Origin: CAXMNX01 sp964194845
GTDB taxonomy: Bacteria > Pseudomonadota > Alphaproteobacteria > Rhodobacterales > Rhodobacteraceae
Length of the DNA stretch: 22,920 nt
Direction: 5' to 3'
Assembly: GCA_964194845.1 (NCBI GenBank)
Contig: CAXMNX010000043.1
Location: 1-22,920, forward strand
A program made the position numbers and the translations under genes. Every line of letters begins with the position of its first letter. The stretch's first letter is position 1. The notes below the pieces were generated by a model. It saw nothing but the letters and a program-made list of their open reading frames with translations. It had not been told where the DNA came from and did not search any database. Shown in pieces: positions 7,497 to 15,197 of this stretch.

Positions 7497-8926
7497 GTGA
7501 AATCCTTCAGAAACCCGGCGGCTTGCCTATAGCGGGCGTGACCCTCGGCAAAGGCGGGGACCAATAAAGCATCCGGCTCAATAACCCGCTCAATTTTTGG
7601 CGGACGTGCAAGGTCAGTTTCCCCGCTCAAAGCCATCATGCCCAAGCGTGCTGCACCGAATGCCGCGCCGAAATCTCCGGCCTGCGGGACCATGATCGGT
7701 ATACCCAGCGCGGTTGCGATGGCCTTCAACCAATACTCAGACCGGCTGCCGCCACCGACAGCGACGAGGCTGTCAATCTGTGTTCCCGTCGCCGCCAACG
7801 CATCCCGGCAATCGGCAAACGCATAGGCAACGCCCTCAAGAACCGCGCGTGCGCATGCCGCACTATCGGTCGAATGCTCCAACCCCAGAAACCCGCCACG
7901 TACGGATCCCGAGTTCAGCGGCGTGCGCTCGCCGCCAAGATAGGGCAAGAAAACCGTTTTGCCCGGTGCCTGAAGCGTTCCGAGCGATCCCGTCATCGCC
8001 TCTGCCGTGTCCCCGATCATCCCGGCATACCAGTTAAGCGCATCTGTCGCGGCAAGGATAACCCCCATCTGATGCCAGGTCTGCGGTATCGCGTGGCAAA
8101 AGGTGTGAACGGCGGTTTCCGGGTCTGGGCGATAGCCGTCATTGGCGGCAAAAAGCACGCCCGACGTTCCAAGCGACACAAACGCCTCGCCAGCCCGAAC
8201 CACGCCCATTCCAATGGCCGAGGCCGCGTTGTCACCGGCACCACCTGCAACAATCACGTCGTTCATGTCCCAGCGCTCGGCAAGTTCGGCGCGCAGGTGG
8301 CCCGAAACATCAGACCCCTCAACCAGTGTCGGCATATGCTCGCGGCCAAGACTTGATTTCGCCAAAAGCGCGTCGCTCCAGTCGCGCGCACCGGTATCCA
8401 GCCAGCTTGTCCCGGCCGCGTCCGACATTTCGCTGACATGCTCACCGGTCAGCCACAGCCGCAGATAATCCTTAGGCAGCAGCACTTTAGAGACACTATC
8501 GAATGTAGCCGTTTCGTGCTTTGCCACCCAGGCGAGTTTTGGTGCGGTAAATCCCGGAAACGCAATGTTCCCACTGATCTCGCGCCAGTTCGGGTCAGCG
8601 TCCATCTCGGCGGCCTCGACCACCGATCGGGTGTCATTCCAAAGAATGCACGGTCGCAGAACCTCGTCCGATTTGTCGAGAAGCGTCGCCCCGTGCATCT
8701 GCCCCGAAAGCCCGATGCCCCGCACATCGCGCAAAGCGCCCTTGGCCGCCAACTCGTCCATCACTGCCTCGGCAGCGGAGATCCAGTCGGCGGGTGCCTG
8801 CTCGGACCAACCGGATTTTGGTCTGCTTACAGTCAGTGGTGCATTTGCCTCGGCAACAATGGCCTGATTGTCGTCGATAACGAGGCCCTTCAGCCCAGAT
8901 GTGCCAAGGTCCAGCCCCAGATACAT
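7493..8926 (-). CDS. xylB: Xylulokinase
   Basis: This FGGY-family kinase phosphorylates D-xylulose to xylulose 5-phosphate, feeding the pentose phosphate pathway. The N-terminal phosphate-binding loop GLDLGTSGLKG (4-14) carries D6. The substrate-binding segment SGQMHGATLLD is at about 74-84. The catalytic aspartate is D232 in GGAGDNAASAIG, one residue from E. coli D233. The adenosine motif is seen as VAVGGGSRSEYWLKAIATALG near the C-terminus. Length (477) is typical. The start codon shares one base with the xylG stop (TAATG on the minus strand), and the stop overlaps the xylA start by four bases, so the three genes are translationally chained. Confidence 0.96.
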   Translation of the reverse strand: MYLGLDLGTSGLKGLVIDDNQAIVAEANAPLTVSRPKSGWSEQAPADWISAAEAVMDELAAKGALRDVRGIGLSGQMHGATLLDKSDEVLRPCILWNDTRSVVEAAEMDADPNWREISGNIAFPGFTAPKLAWVAKHETATFDSVSKVLLPKDYLRLWLTGEHVSEMSDAAGTSWLDTGARDWSDALLAKSSLGREHMPTLVEGSDVSGHLRAELAERWDMNDVIVAGGAGDNAASAIGMGVVRAGEAFVSLGTSGVLFAANDGYRPDPETAVHTFCHAIPQTWHQMGVILAATDALNWYAGMIGDTAEAMTGSLGTLQAPGKTVFLPYLGGERTPLNSGSVRGGFLGLEHSTDSAACARAVLEGVAYAFADCRDALAATGTQIDSLVAVGGGSRSEYWLKAIATALGIPIMVPQAGDFGAAFGAARLGMMALSGETDLARPPKIERVIEPDALLVPAFAEGHARYRQAAGFLKDFT

Positions 8927-9690
8927 TATGCAGCCAGATGTTCAGGCTTTTTCCCGGCGATGATCATGGCAAGGATGTCGTCGGTTGAAACTTCGTCGAC
9001 CTTCACGACGCCGACCAGCTTGCCGTTCTTCATCACCGCCGCGCGATCACAAAGCGCCTTCACCTGATGAACATCGTGGTCGATCAGGAAGATCCCAAGC
9101 CCGGACCGTTTCAGCTCTTGGATCAACTCGGCAACCATCTGCGTCTCTTGCGGGCCAAGTGCCGCTGTCGGTTCGTCCATGATCAGGATGCGCGCATTGA
9201 AATAAACCGCACGCGCAATCGCCACCGACTGCCTTTGACCACCCGACAAGGCCGACACCGGGGCTGAAAACTTCACGAAGTTCGGGTTAAGCCGCGCCAT
9301 GATCTTGCGCGTTTCCGCCTCCATCGCGGCATCGTCAACCATCCCCGCCGAGGTCGTGATCTCGCGACCAAGAAACAGGTTCGACGCGGCATCAAGATTA
9401 TCCGCCAGTGCAAGCGTCTGATAGATCGTCTCGATGTTGTAATCACGGGCATCGCGAGGGTTCTCGATCTCGACCGCTTCACCGCTGATATAAATCTCGC
9501 CCGCGTCCTTTTGATAAGCACCCGAAAGGCATTTGATCAGCGTTGATTTGCCAGCCCCGTTGTGGCCCAGCAATCCCACGACTTCGCCGGGGAAGAGATC
9601 GATCGATACGTGATCCACGGCCTTGATGCCGCCAAACGCAATAGAAATATCGCGAAGCTCGACCATCGGGGTTTCAGAGGGTTCTGTCAT
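8926..9690 (-). CDS. xylG: Xylose ABC transporter ATP-binding protein (single ABC domain)
   Basis: This is the ATPase that powers xylose import with XylH and XylF. One complete nucleotide-binding domain is present: Walker A GHNGAGKST (42-50), Q-loop Q91, signature LSGGQ (148-152), Walker B ILIMDE (168-173), and the switch histidine in LIDHD. At 254 residues it holds only one ABC domain, whereas E. coli XylG and most sugar ATPases of this class (CUT2) are about 500-residue tandem fusions. It therefore resembles the single-domain FrcA-type proteins of alphaproteobacteria and should work as a homodimer. A GAGGAAAC ribosome-binding site overlaps the xylH stop ten bases upstream. The naming as xylose-specific comes from the operon. 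Confidence 0.9.
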   Translation of the reverse strand: MTEPSETPMVELRDISIAFGGIKAVDHVSIDLFPGEVVGLLGHNGAGKSTLIKCLSGAYQKDAGEIYISGEAVEIENPRDARDYNIETIYQTLALADNLDAASNLFLGREITTSAGMVDDAAMEAETRKIMARLNPNFVKFSAPVSALSGGQRQSVAIARAVYFNARILIMDEPTAALGPQETQMVAELIQELKRSGLGIFLIDHDVHQVKALCDRAAVMKNGKLVGVVKVDEVSTDDILAMIIAGKKPEHLAA

Positions 9691-9700
9691 AGTCGTTTCC

Positions 9701-11032
9701 TCACTTCTTTGCGGTGCGATAGCGGTTGTCGATATAGACGGCGATCACCAGAACCGAGCCGACGACGATCTGCTGAAGTGCTGCGTCGAAACCGATCAGG
9801 ACCATGCCCGATTGCAGCGACTGCATGACAAGGGCTCCAAGGATCGCGCCATAGATTGTCCCGACACCGCCCGCCAGCGACGTGCCACCGATGACCGCCG
9901 CCGCGATCACGTAAAGCTCGTCGAGCGTGCCAAGTGCGTTCGTGGCCGATCCAAGACGCGCGCTTGCAACCACCGCAGACAGGCCCGCCAGGGTTCCCAT
10001 AAGCGCAAAGACCTTCACGGTCATCCAGCGAACGTTGATACCAGCCAGGTTTGCGGCCTCGGGATTGCCGCCGATTGCAAAGACATAGCGGCCGAACCGC
10101 GTGCGGGTCATCAGGATTGTCATGGCAATGCCAACGGCGATCAGGATCAGAACCGGGATCGCAAACCCGTGGCTGATGAAAAGCCCGGCCTCAGGAACCT
10201 CGATGCTGTTCGCCTCGGCATATCTGCGGACGATACCGCGCGGCCAGGGATAGGAGTTTACCAGCAGAACCGCACCGATGACTGATCCGCAGCCCAGGCC
10301 AGCCAATACAGCCTCGGCCCAGTTCGGACGCTGCGGAAAGCCATGTTCCTCGCGTTTGCGGCGGCCGTTCCAAAGCAGAAACAGGATTGCCGCACAGGCC
10401 AGAAGCCCGACGATCCAACTGCCGGTCGATCCGATCGCCCCATAGGGGCCGCCACCCAGCAATGTGAATGTTGCATCCACCGGCGAGATTGTTTCGCCGC
10501 GCGCAACCAGAAAAGCGGCACCGCGCCAGACCAGCAGACCGCCCAGCGTGACGATAAATGCGGGAATGCCGTTATATGCGATCAGCCAGCCGTGAAACGC
10601 GCCGACCATTGCGCCAATAATCAGGCCGCAGATAACTGCGATGATCCAGATCAGTGGATGGCCAAGCCCCAGATATTGCGGCAGGATGTTCACCTGTAGA
10701 ACGCCCATGATAATGGCGCAAAATCCCAGCACCGACCCAACCGACAAATCAATGTGGCGGGTGACGATTACCAAAACCATCCCCGTTGCCATGATCCCGA
10801 TCGACGATGTCTGAACGGACAGGTTCCAAAGGTTTCGCGGCGTCAAAAATGCGGCGAAACCGTTTTTGAAATACCCAAATACATGAAAACCGACCCAGAT
10901 GAGCAAAAGCGCTCCGACCATGCCCAAAAGGCGCGTGTCGATCTCGGTCGCGGCCAGAAACCGCCGGACCGGGTTTTGCGGCTCGTCAACTGTGGGGCCG
11001 TTGTCGCTACTATTTTGGCTGGTATCGGTCAT
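9701..11032 (-). CDS. xylH: Xylose ABC transporter permease
   Basis: This is the inner-membrane channel of the xylose importer (RbsC/XylH family). It has about ten or more hydrophobic segments and the family stretches VTRHIDLSVGSVLG, GIPAFIVTLGGLLVWRG, GRYVFAIGGNPEAANLAGI (the cytoplasmic coupling loop) and AAAVIGGTSLAGGVGTIYGA. At 443 residues it is longer than E. coli XylH. The extra material is a charged stretch with a linker around RRKREEHGF and an additional segment before the GRYVFAIGG coupling loop. The frame can also start at TTG 11038 (two codons earlier), but ATG at 11032 is preferred, with GGATGA about nine bases upstream. It is separated from xylF by a spacer with a GC hairpin. 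Confidence 0.93.
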   Translation of the reverse strand: MTDTSQNSSDNGPTVDEPQNPVRRFLAATEIDTRLLGMVGALLLIWVGFHVFGYFKNGFAAFLTPRNLWNLSVQTSSIGIMATGMVLVIVTRHIDLSVGSVLGFCAIIMGVLQVNILPQYLGLGHPLIWIIAVICGLIIGAMVGAFHGWLIAYNGIPAFIVTLGGLLVWRGAAFLVARGETISPVDATFTLLGGGPYGAIGSTGSWIVGLLACAAILFLLWNGRRKREEHGFPQRPNWAEAVLAGLGCGSVIGAVLLVNSYPWPRGIVRRYAEANSIEVPEAGLFISHGFAIPVLILIAVGIAMTILMTRTRFGRYVFAIGGNPEAANLAGINVRWMTVKVFALMGTLAGLSAVVASARLGSATNALGTLDELYVIAAAVIGGTSLAGGVGTIYGAILGALVMQSLQSGMVLIGFDAALQQIVVGSVLVIAVYIDNRYRTAKK

Positions 11033-11121
11033 GTTCAATCATCCGGATGATAAGCGGCGCGCTTCAGCGCTCCGGCGAAGGCCGGGCGTCTTACATAGGA
11101 TTTAGGCGCCGAATTGGAGTT

Positions 11122-11151
11122 GCGGGGCCGCGAAAGTTGCGGCGGCCCCGC
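11122..11151 (-). terminator. GC-rich intercistronic hairpin between xylF and xylH
   Basis: GCGGGGCCGC (11122-11131) and GCGGCCCCGC (11142-11151) form a perfect 10-bp stem around a 10-base loop, just downstream of the xylF stop on the minus strand. No T-run follows in the direction of transcription, so partial termination or mRNA 3'-end protection is more likely than a full terminator. It would favour XylF over XylHG, mirroring the hairpin after dctP. Confidence 0.6.
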
Positions 11152-11168
11152 GGACTTTGGTGTCTGGA

Positions 11169-12200
11169 TCAGCAGCCGCTGACGTCAGCCATCGCGCCTT
11201 CGCAGACCTTGTCCTTGGCGATATGCCCGGCATCGATCACAACGTTGATGTTGCTTGCGGTAACCGGCGTAGGTGCAAGGAAAATCGCGTTCATTTCAAC
11301 GCCATTTGCACCGCCCGACCACTTCACAGCACCGTCGATGCCGTCAAGCATTGTCCCACCGGCCAGTGCGACCGCAATCTCACCTGCTTTGGCACCCAGT
11401 TGGCGCGCATCCTTCCAGACCGAAACCGTCTGCGTGCCGCGGGCGACGCGGTTCAGCGCTGCATGATCGCCGTCCTGACCGCCAACAGGGATGTCTAGCC
11501 CCTGTGCGGAAAGCGCGGCAATCGCGCCGCCGGCCATGCCGTCGTTTTCGGCCAGAACAGCATCAACCGCGTTGTTGTTGGCGGTAAGGATCTGCTCCAT
11601 GTTCTTTTGCGCGTTATCGGGCTTCCAGCCGTCGGTGAACGATTCGCCAACGATTGTGATCTTGCCGCTGGCAACGTCATCACCGATGACTTCCATCATG
11701 CCTTCAAGCAAAAACAGCGCATTCGGATCGCCTTTGTCGCCCTTTATGATTGCAAAGTTTCCACCTGGTTGCGCGGCGACAACGCTTTCAGCGATGATCC
11801 GTCCGACACCCTTGTTGTCGAAAGTCAGGTAAAACGCGCGGGCGTCCTCGATCAAACGGTCGTATCCGACAACCGGGATGCCCTCAGCATCGGCGGCGTT
11901 GATAGCCGGTCCAACTGCATCTTTGTCGACCGACAGAATGACCAGAGCGTTAGCACCCTGTGCGATCAGCGCTTCAACATCCGTTAACTGCTTGGATGCC
12001 GAGTTTTGCGCGTCCGCCGATATATATGTGCCTCCGGCGGCTTCGATAGCAGTTTTCATTGCGGCTTCGTCTGTCTTCCAGCGTTCTTCCTGAAAGTTTG
12101 ACCAGCTGACGCCGACGGTTACACTGTGGCTTCCGGCAAATACCGGAGCGGCAATGCACGTTGCAGCCGCGAGCGCCGTGAACAGCGTTCTTCTTTTCAT
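11169..12200 (-). CDS. xylF: Periplasmic xylose-binding protein of the ABC importer
   Basis: This is the high-affinity receptor that hands D-xylose to XylH. A Sec signal peptide is evident (MKRRTLFTALAAATCIAAPVFAG, cleavage after VFA). The mature protein is a periplasmic-binding-protein/LacI-fold receptor. Segments typical of XylF are ILSVDKDAVGPAINAADAEG, IPVVGYDRLI, AENDGMAGGAIAAL, and GGQDGDHAALNRVARGTQTV followed by WKDARQLG. At 343 residues it is close to E. coli XylF. Two cysteines near the C-terminus (VCEGAMADVSGC) could form a disulphide. A strong GGGAGG (12207-12212, minus strand) lies six bases before the ATG. It is the first and probably most highly translated gene of the operon. 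Confidence 0.95.
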   Translation of the reverse strand: MKRRTLFTALAAATCIAAPVFAGSHSVTVGVSWSNFQEERWKTDEAAMKTAIEAAGGTYISADAQNSASKQLTDVEALIAQGANALVILSVDKDAVGPAINAADAEGIPVVGYDRLIEDARAFYLTFDNKGVGRIIAESVVAAQPGGNFAIIKGDKGDPNALFLLEGMMEVIGDDVASGKITIVGESFTDGWKPDNAQKNMEQILTANNNAVDAVLAENDGMAGGAIAALSAQGLDIPVGGQDGDHAALNRVARGTQTVSVWKDARQLGAKAGEIAVALAGGTMLDGIDGAVKWSGGANGVEMNAIFLAPTPVTASNINVVIDAGHIAKDKVCEGAMADVSGC

Positions 12201-12206
12201 GATGTA

Positions 12207-12235
12207 CCTCCCAAGTTTCGGCCCAATAGGGGCCG
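12207..12235 (-). promoter_or_regulatory. xylF leader hairpin and strong ribosome-binding site
   Basis: In the xylF leader a stem of CGGCCC with GGGCCG (12219-12224 with 12230-12235, 5-base loop) stands seven bases upstream of the GGGAGG ribosome-binding site (12207-12212). The hairpin could protect the mRNA 5' region or keep the site open; no riboswitch fold is claimed. Confidence 0.4.
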
Positions 12236-12273
12236 TCCGACAGATTCGCCGGAACCTGTTCAGCCTGCCATAA

Positions 12274-12294
12274 TTAATTTTCTTGTCAAATTAA
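12274..12294. promoter_or_regulatory. Candidate XylR operator O1 overlapping a TTGACA -35 of xylF
   Basis: Inverted arms TTAATTT (12274-12280) and AAATTAA (12288-12294) flank a 7-base spacer. On the minus strand a perfect -35-like TTGACA lies inside it (12289-12284), pointing to xylF, though the -10 expected 17 bp downstream is poor. Position and symmetry fit a repressor site for the divergent ROK protein. A closely similar site lies 116 bp away at 12390-12410. Confidence 0.6.
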
Positions 12295-12389
12295 AAATTC
12301 ACCGAAATACTGCATCTGACCGGCCACAACACGATATCGAGGCAGGATTCGACAATAATCTTGGCCGCAAGTGCGGTAATGCGGTTTAT

Positions 12390-12410
12390 TTAATTCGGAA
12401 AGAAAATTAT
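12390..12410. promoter_or_regulatory. Candidate XylR operator O2 overlapping the xylR start codon
   Basis: Arms TTAATTC (12390-12396) and AAATTAT (12404-12410) share the inner pattern TAATT-N9-AATTA with the site at 12274-12294. It overlaps a TTTATT -10-like element (12385-12390), 18 bp from a TTGGCC (12361-12366), and runs into the ATG of xylR. Binding here would give autorepression and, with O1, a repression loop. Confidence 0.5.
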
Positions 12411-13689
12411 GGATGACGCCATTGATTTCGATGCCTCCGAACTGGAAGAGCCAGGCGGCTGCGGGCCTCGTATTGCGCCGCTTTCTGAAACCACGCGCCC
12501 GATCCGACAGCAGATATTCGAGCGCGTCCGCGCTGCCGGGTCCATTTCCCGCGCCCAAATATCGAAAGAGCTCGGCGTCAGCCCCGCATCTGTCACTACA
12601 CAAACCTCTGAACTCATCGCCTCGGGCTTTCTTTGTGAAACGTCCGACCAGCGGCTTGCCGACGATGCGGGTCGTGGTCGCCCGCCCGTCGCACTCGGGG
12701 TTCGGTCCGATGCGCATTGTGTAGTCGGAATCAAACTATCTGATCGCGAACACACATCCGTTGCGGTCGATTTCGCGGGCAACCTCTTGGCCTCTGCAAC
12801 CGTTCCCTCGGCAGGCGTACAATCAACCGCGGAAGTTCTAGAAGTCACCGAAAATCTGATCGGCCGCGTCTGCGCGCAAGCAACTATCGACCCGAAGACG
12901 CTCTCCGCAATTGGGATCGGTTTGCCGGGATTTGTCGATTCGACGACCGGCAAGGCCCATTGGTCGCCAATGTTGATCGAGCGTGACGTGAATTTCGCCG
13001 TCGCCGCGACCCGCCATCTTGGTACCCCTGTTACCATCGACAACGACGCAAATCTTGTGGCCCTGGCCGAGCTTTGGTTCGGGGTTGGTCGCCGATTGCC
13101 GGATTTTGCCGTAGTGACAATCGAACACGGCGTCGGAATGGGGCTGGTGGTAAACCACCGGCTTTATCGCGGTGCCAAGGGCCTTGGCATGGAACTGGGC
13201 CACATCAAGGTCCAGCTTGACGGCGCGCTTTGCCGTTGCGGCCAGCGCGGATGCCTCGAGGCTTACGTCGCAGACTACGCGCTTGGCCGTGAAGCAACCG
13301 CCGCATTGAACCGGATAGGGCAAACTGCAATGCCCTTGCCGGTCTTGCTGGAAAGCCTCTTTGATAACGCAAAGGCCGGAAACGCCGCTGCCCGGTCAAT
13401 ATTCCGGCGCGCCGGGCGATATCTCGCACTTGGCCTTGCAAACGTCGTTAATCTGTTCGATCCGGCGTTGATCATCCTGTCGGGCGAACGCATGCGATAC
13501 GACTACCTTTACGCCGACGAGATGATGCGCGAATTGGAGGGAATGTCATTGAACGCGGGCAGGGGTGCGCCCCGAATTGAAGTACACGCCTGGGGCGATC
13601 TCTTGTGGGCGCACGGTGCTGCCGCATTGGCACTGTCTTCGGTGACGGATACTCACCTTGGAAAAACCCGCGCGCAGACCGCAGCATGA
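12409..13689 (+). CDS. xylR: ROK-family transcriptional repressor, probable xylose regulator XylR
   Basis: The N-terminal winged helix-turn-helix (about 33-75; SRAQISKELGVSPASVTTQ) is followed by a ROK sugar-kinase-like domain. The ROK signature is GAKGLGMELGHIKV, then a zinc site made of H265 and C275, C277 and C282 in CRCGQRGC, with E284. The kinase phosphate-binding DxGxT is not conserved: GIKLSDREHTS occupies the first strand-loop, so it should sense sugar rather than phosphorylate it. Length (426) is normal for ROK repressors. It is divergent from xylFHGBA and separated from xylF by 208 bp holding two matching inverted repeats, so the simplest reading is a xylose-relieved repressor of the operon and of itself. 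The ribosome-binding site (GGAAAG) is modest. Its stop overlaps the next gene by four bases. Confidence 0.88.
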   Translation: MDDAIDFDASELEEPGGCGPRIAPLSETTRPIRQQIFERVRAAGSISRAQISKELGVSPASVTTQTSELIASGFLCETSDQRLADDAGRGRPPVALGVRSDAHCVVGIKLSDREHTSVAVDFAGNLLASATVPSAGVQSTAEVLEVTENLIGRVCAQATIDPKTLSAIGIGLPGFVDSTTGKAHWSPMLIERDVNFAVAATRHLGTPVTIDNDANLVALAELWFGVGRRLPDFAVVTIEHGVGMGLVVNHRLYRGAKGLGMELGHIKVQLDGALCRCGQRGCLEAYVADYALGREATAALNRIGQTAMPLPVLLESLFDNAKAGNAAARSIFRRAGRYLALGLANVVNLFDPALIILSGERMRYDYLYADEMMRELEGMSLNAGRGAPRIEVHAWGDLLWAHGAAALALSSVTDTHLGKTRAQTAA

Positions 13690-15197
13690 AGGTCTTGGCA
13701 ATCATGCTTGTTGCCGGAACGGCGGCGGCCGAGCCGGGACCAATCGTTCCGGCATTCACAGACCAGACCCAGGGCCTGCCGAGCGAGCACCGTTACACCG
13801 GCGATTGGGAACATTTCGTTGGCGGCGGCGTTGCGGTCTTCGACTGCAACGGCGATGCGATGCCGGACATGTTTGTCGCGGGCGGGTCGTCGCCCGCGCG
13901 GCTTTTTGTGAATGTAACTGCCGAGGACGGGAACTTGCGATTTGCCGACGGGACGGGCGACAACATTTCCGGTGTGACTGGGGCCTATCCGCTCGACATC
14001 GACGGCGACGGCCTGATCGATCTCGCGGTCCTTCGTGTCGGCCCGAACATGCTGCTGCAAGGTGACGGCGCTTGCGGATTTACGGATATGAGCGCTGCCT
14101 GGGGCTTTGATCCGGGCGATGCCTGGTCAACTGCTTTCAGTGCAACCTGGGAACCGGGCAGGTCCCTCCCGACGCTCGCCATTGGCAACTACGTCGACCG
14201 CGCTGATCCCGATGGGCCGTTTGAAGCCTGCGACACCAACGAATTTCATCGCCCACATGGCAATCGCTACGGCCCGCCAGTGACTCTGGAGCCGGGATAT
14301 TGCGCGCTTTCAATGCTTTTCTCTGACTGGCAACGCAACGGCGCGCCCGAGCTTAGAATCTCCAACGACCGGCATTACTACGTCTCTGGTGGCTACGAAG
14401 AAATGTGGCAGCTTGATCCGCTGACCCCCCGAACCGAGGCGGACGGCTGGAAGCGGGTCTCGCTTTGGGGCATGGGGATCGCCAGCGGTGATATCGACGG
14501 CAACAGTTTCCCAGATGTCATGCTGACGTCGATGGGCGATCAGCTTTTGCAGTTCAATGACGGCAATTCCTATGCCAACGCACCCTACGCGCTGGGCACC
14601 TATGCGCACATCCCCCACATCGGCGACGATGGTCGCCCATCCACGGGGTGGCACGCGGAATTTGGCGACGTGAACAACGACGGTCTCCTCGATCTCTTCA
14701 TCGCCAAGGGCAATGTCGACCAGATGCCCGGAAGTGCAATGCAGGACCCAAACAACCTTCTGATGCAATCGGGCGACGGAATATTCAGGGAGCATGGGGC
14801 CGAGGCGGGGATTGCCACGCCTGCGCGGTCACGTGGCGCGGCACTTGCTGACTTTAATGGCGATGGGCGACTTGACCTTGTCGTCGTTAATCGCCGCGCG
14901 CCGTTGGAGCTTTGGCGGAACGAAACCCCGGGCGTTGGCAATTGGCTTACGATCGAATTGCGCCAGCCCGCGCCAAACACTCACGCCGTCGGGGCCTGGG
15001 TCGAAGTTCGGGTTGAAGGCGATGTCGTGGCTCGCGAACTGACGGTTGGCGGCGGACATGTCGGGGGTCAGTCTCTGCCGCTCCATTTTGGATTAGGCCC
15101 TGCCGATATGGCCGAGTTTCGCGTTCAGTGGCCAGGCGGTGTTTGGTCTGACTGGAAAATGGTGGCTGCAAACCGGCGGTTGATCGTTGAACCCTAA
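13686..15197 (+). CDS. Secreted CRTAC1-like protein: FG-GAP/VCBS repeats with C-terminal ASPIC/UnbV domain
   Basis: A 503-residue extracytoplasmic protein with a short signal peptide (MKVLAIMLVAGTAAAEP). It has at least five FG-GAP-like blades, each with a calcium-binding loop: DCNGDAMPD (53-61), DIDGDGLID (104-112), DIDGNSFPD (269-277), DVNNDGLLD (328-336) and DFNGDGRLD (389-397). This predicts a Ca-stabilised beta-propeller. The C-terminal 85 residues (WLTIELRQ ... VQWPGG) are an ASPIC/UnbV domain, as in CRTAC1. The ATG at 13686 lies in an ATGA overlap with the xylR stop and has no visible ribosome-binding site, so translation is probably coupled to xylR. A longer frame from 13605 lacks a signal peptide and was rejected. 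The molecular function of bacterial members is not established. Its stop interlocks with that of the convergent dihaem gene. Confidence 0.88.
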   Translation: MKVLAIMLVAGTAAAEPGPIVPAFTDQTQGLPSEHRYTGDWEHFVGGGVAVFDCNGDAMPDMFVAGGSSPARLFVNVTAEDGNLRFADGTGDNISGVTGAYPLDIDGDGLIDLAVLRVGPNMLLQGDGACGFTDMSAAWGFDPGDAWSTAFSATWEPGRSLPTLAIGNYVDRADPDGPFEACDTNEFHRPHGNRYGPPVTLEPGYCALSMLFSDWQRNGAPELRISNDRHYYVSGGYEEMWQLDPLTPRTEADGWKRVSLWGMGIASGDIDGNSFPDVMLTSMGDQLLQFNDGNSYANAPYALGTYAHIPHIGDDGRPSTGWHAEFGDVNNDGLLDLFIAKGNVDQMPGSAMQDPNNLLMQSGDGIFREHGAEAGIATPARSRGAALADFNGDGRLDLVVVNRRAPLELWRNETPGVGNWLTIELRQPAPNTHAVGAWVEVRVEGDVVARELTVGGGHVGGQSLPLHFGLGPADMAEFRVQWPGGVWSDWKMVAANRRLIVEP

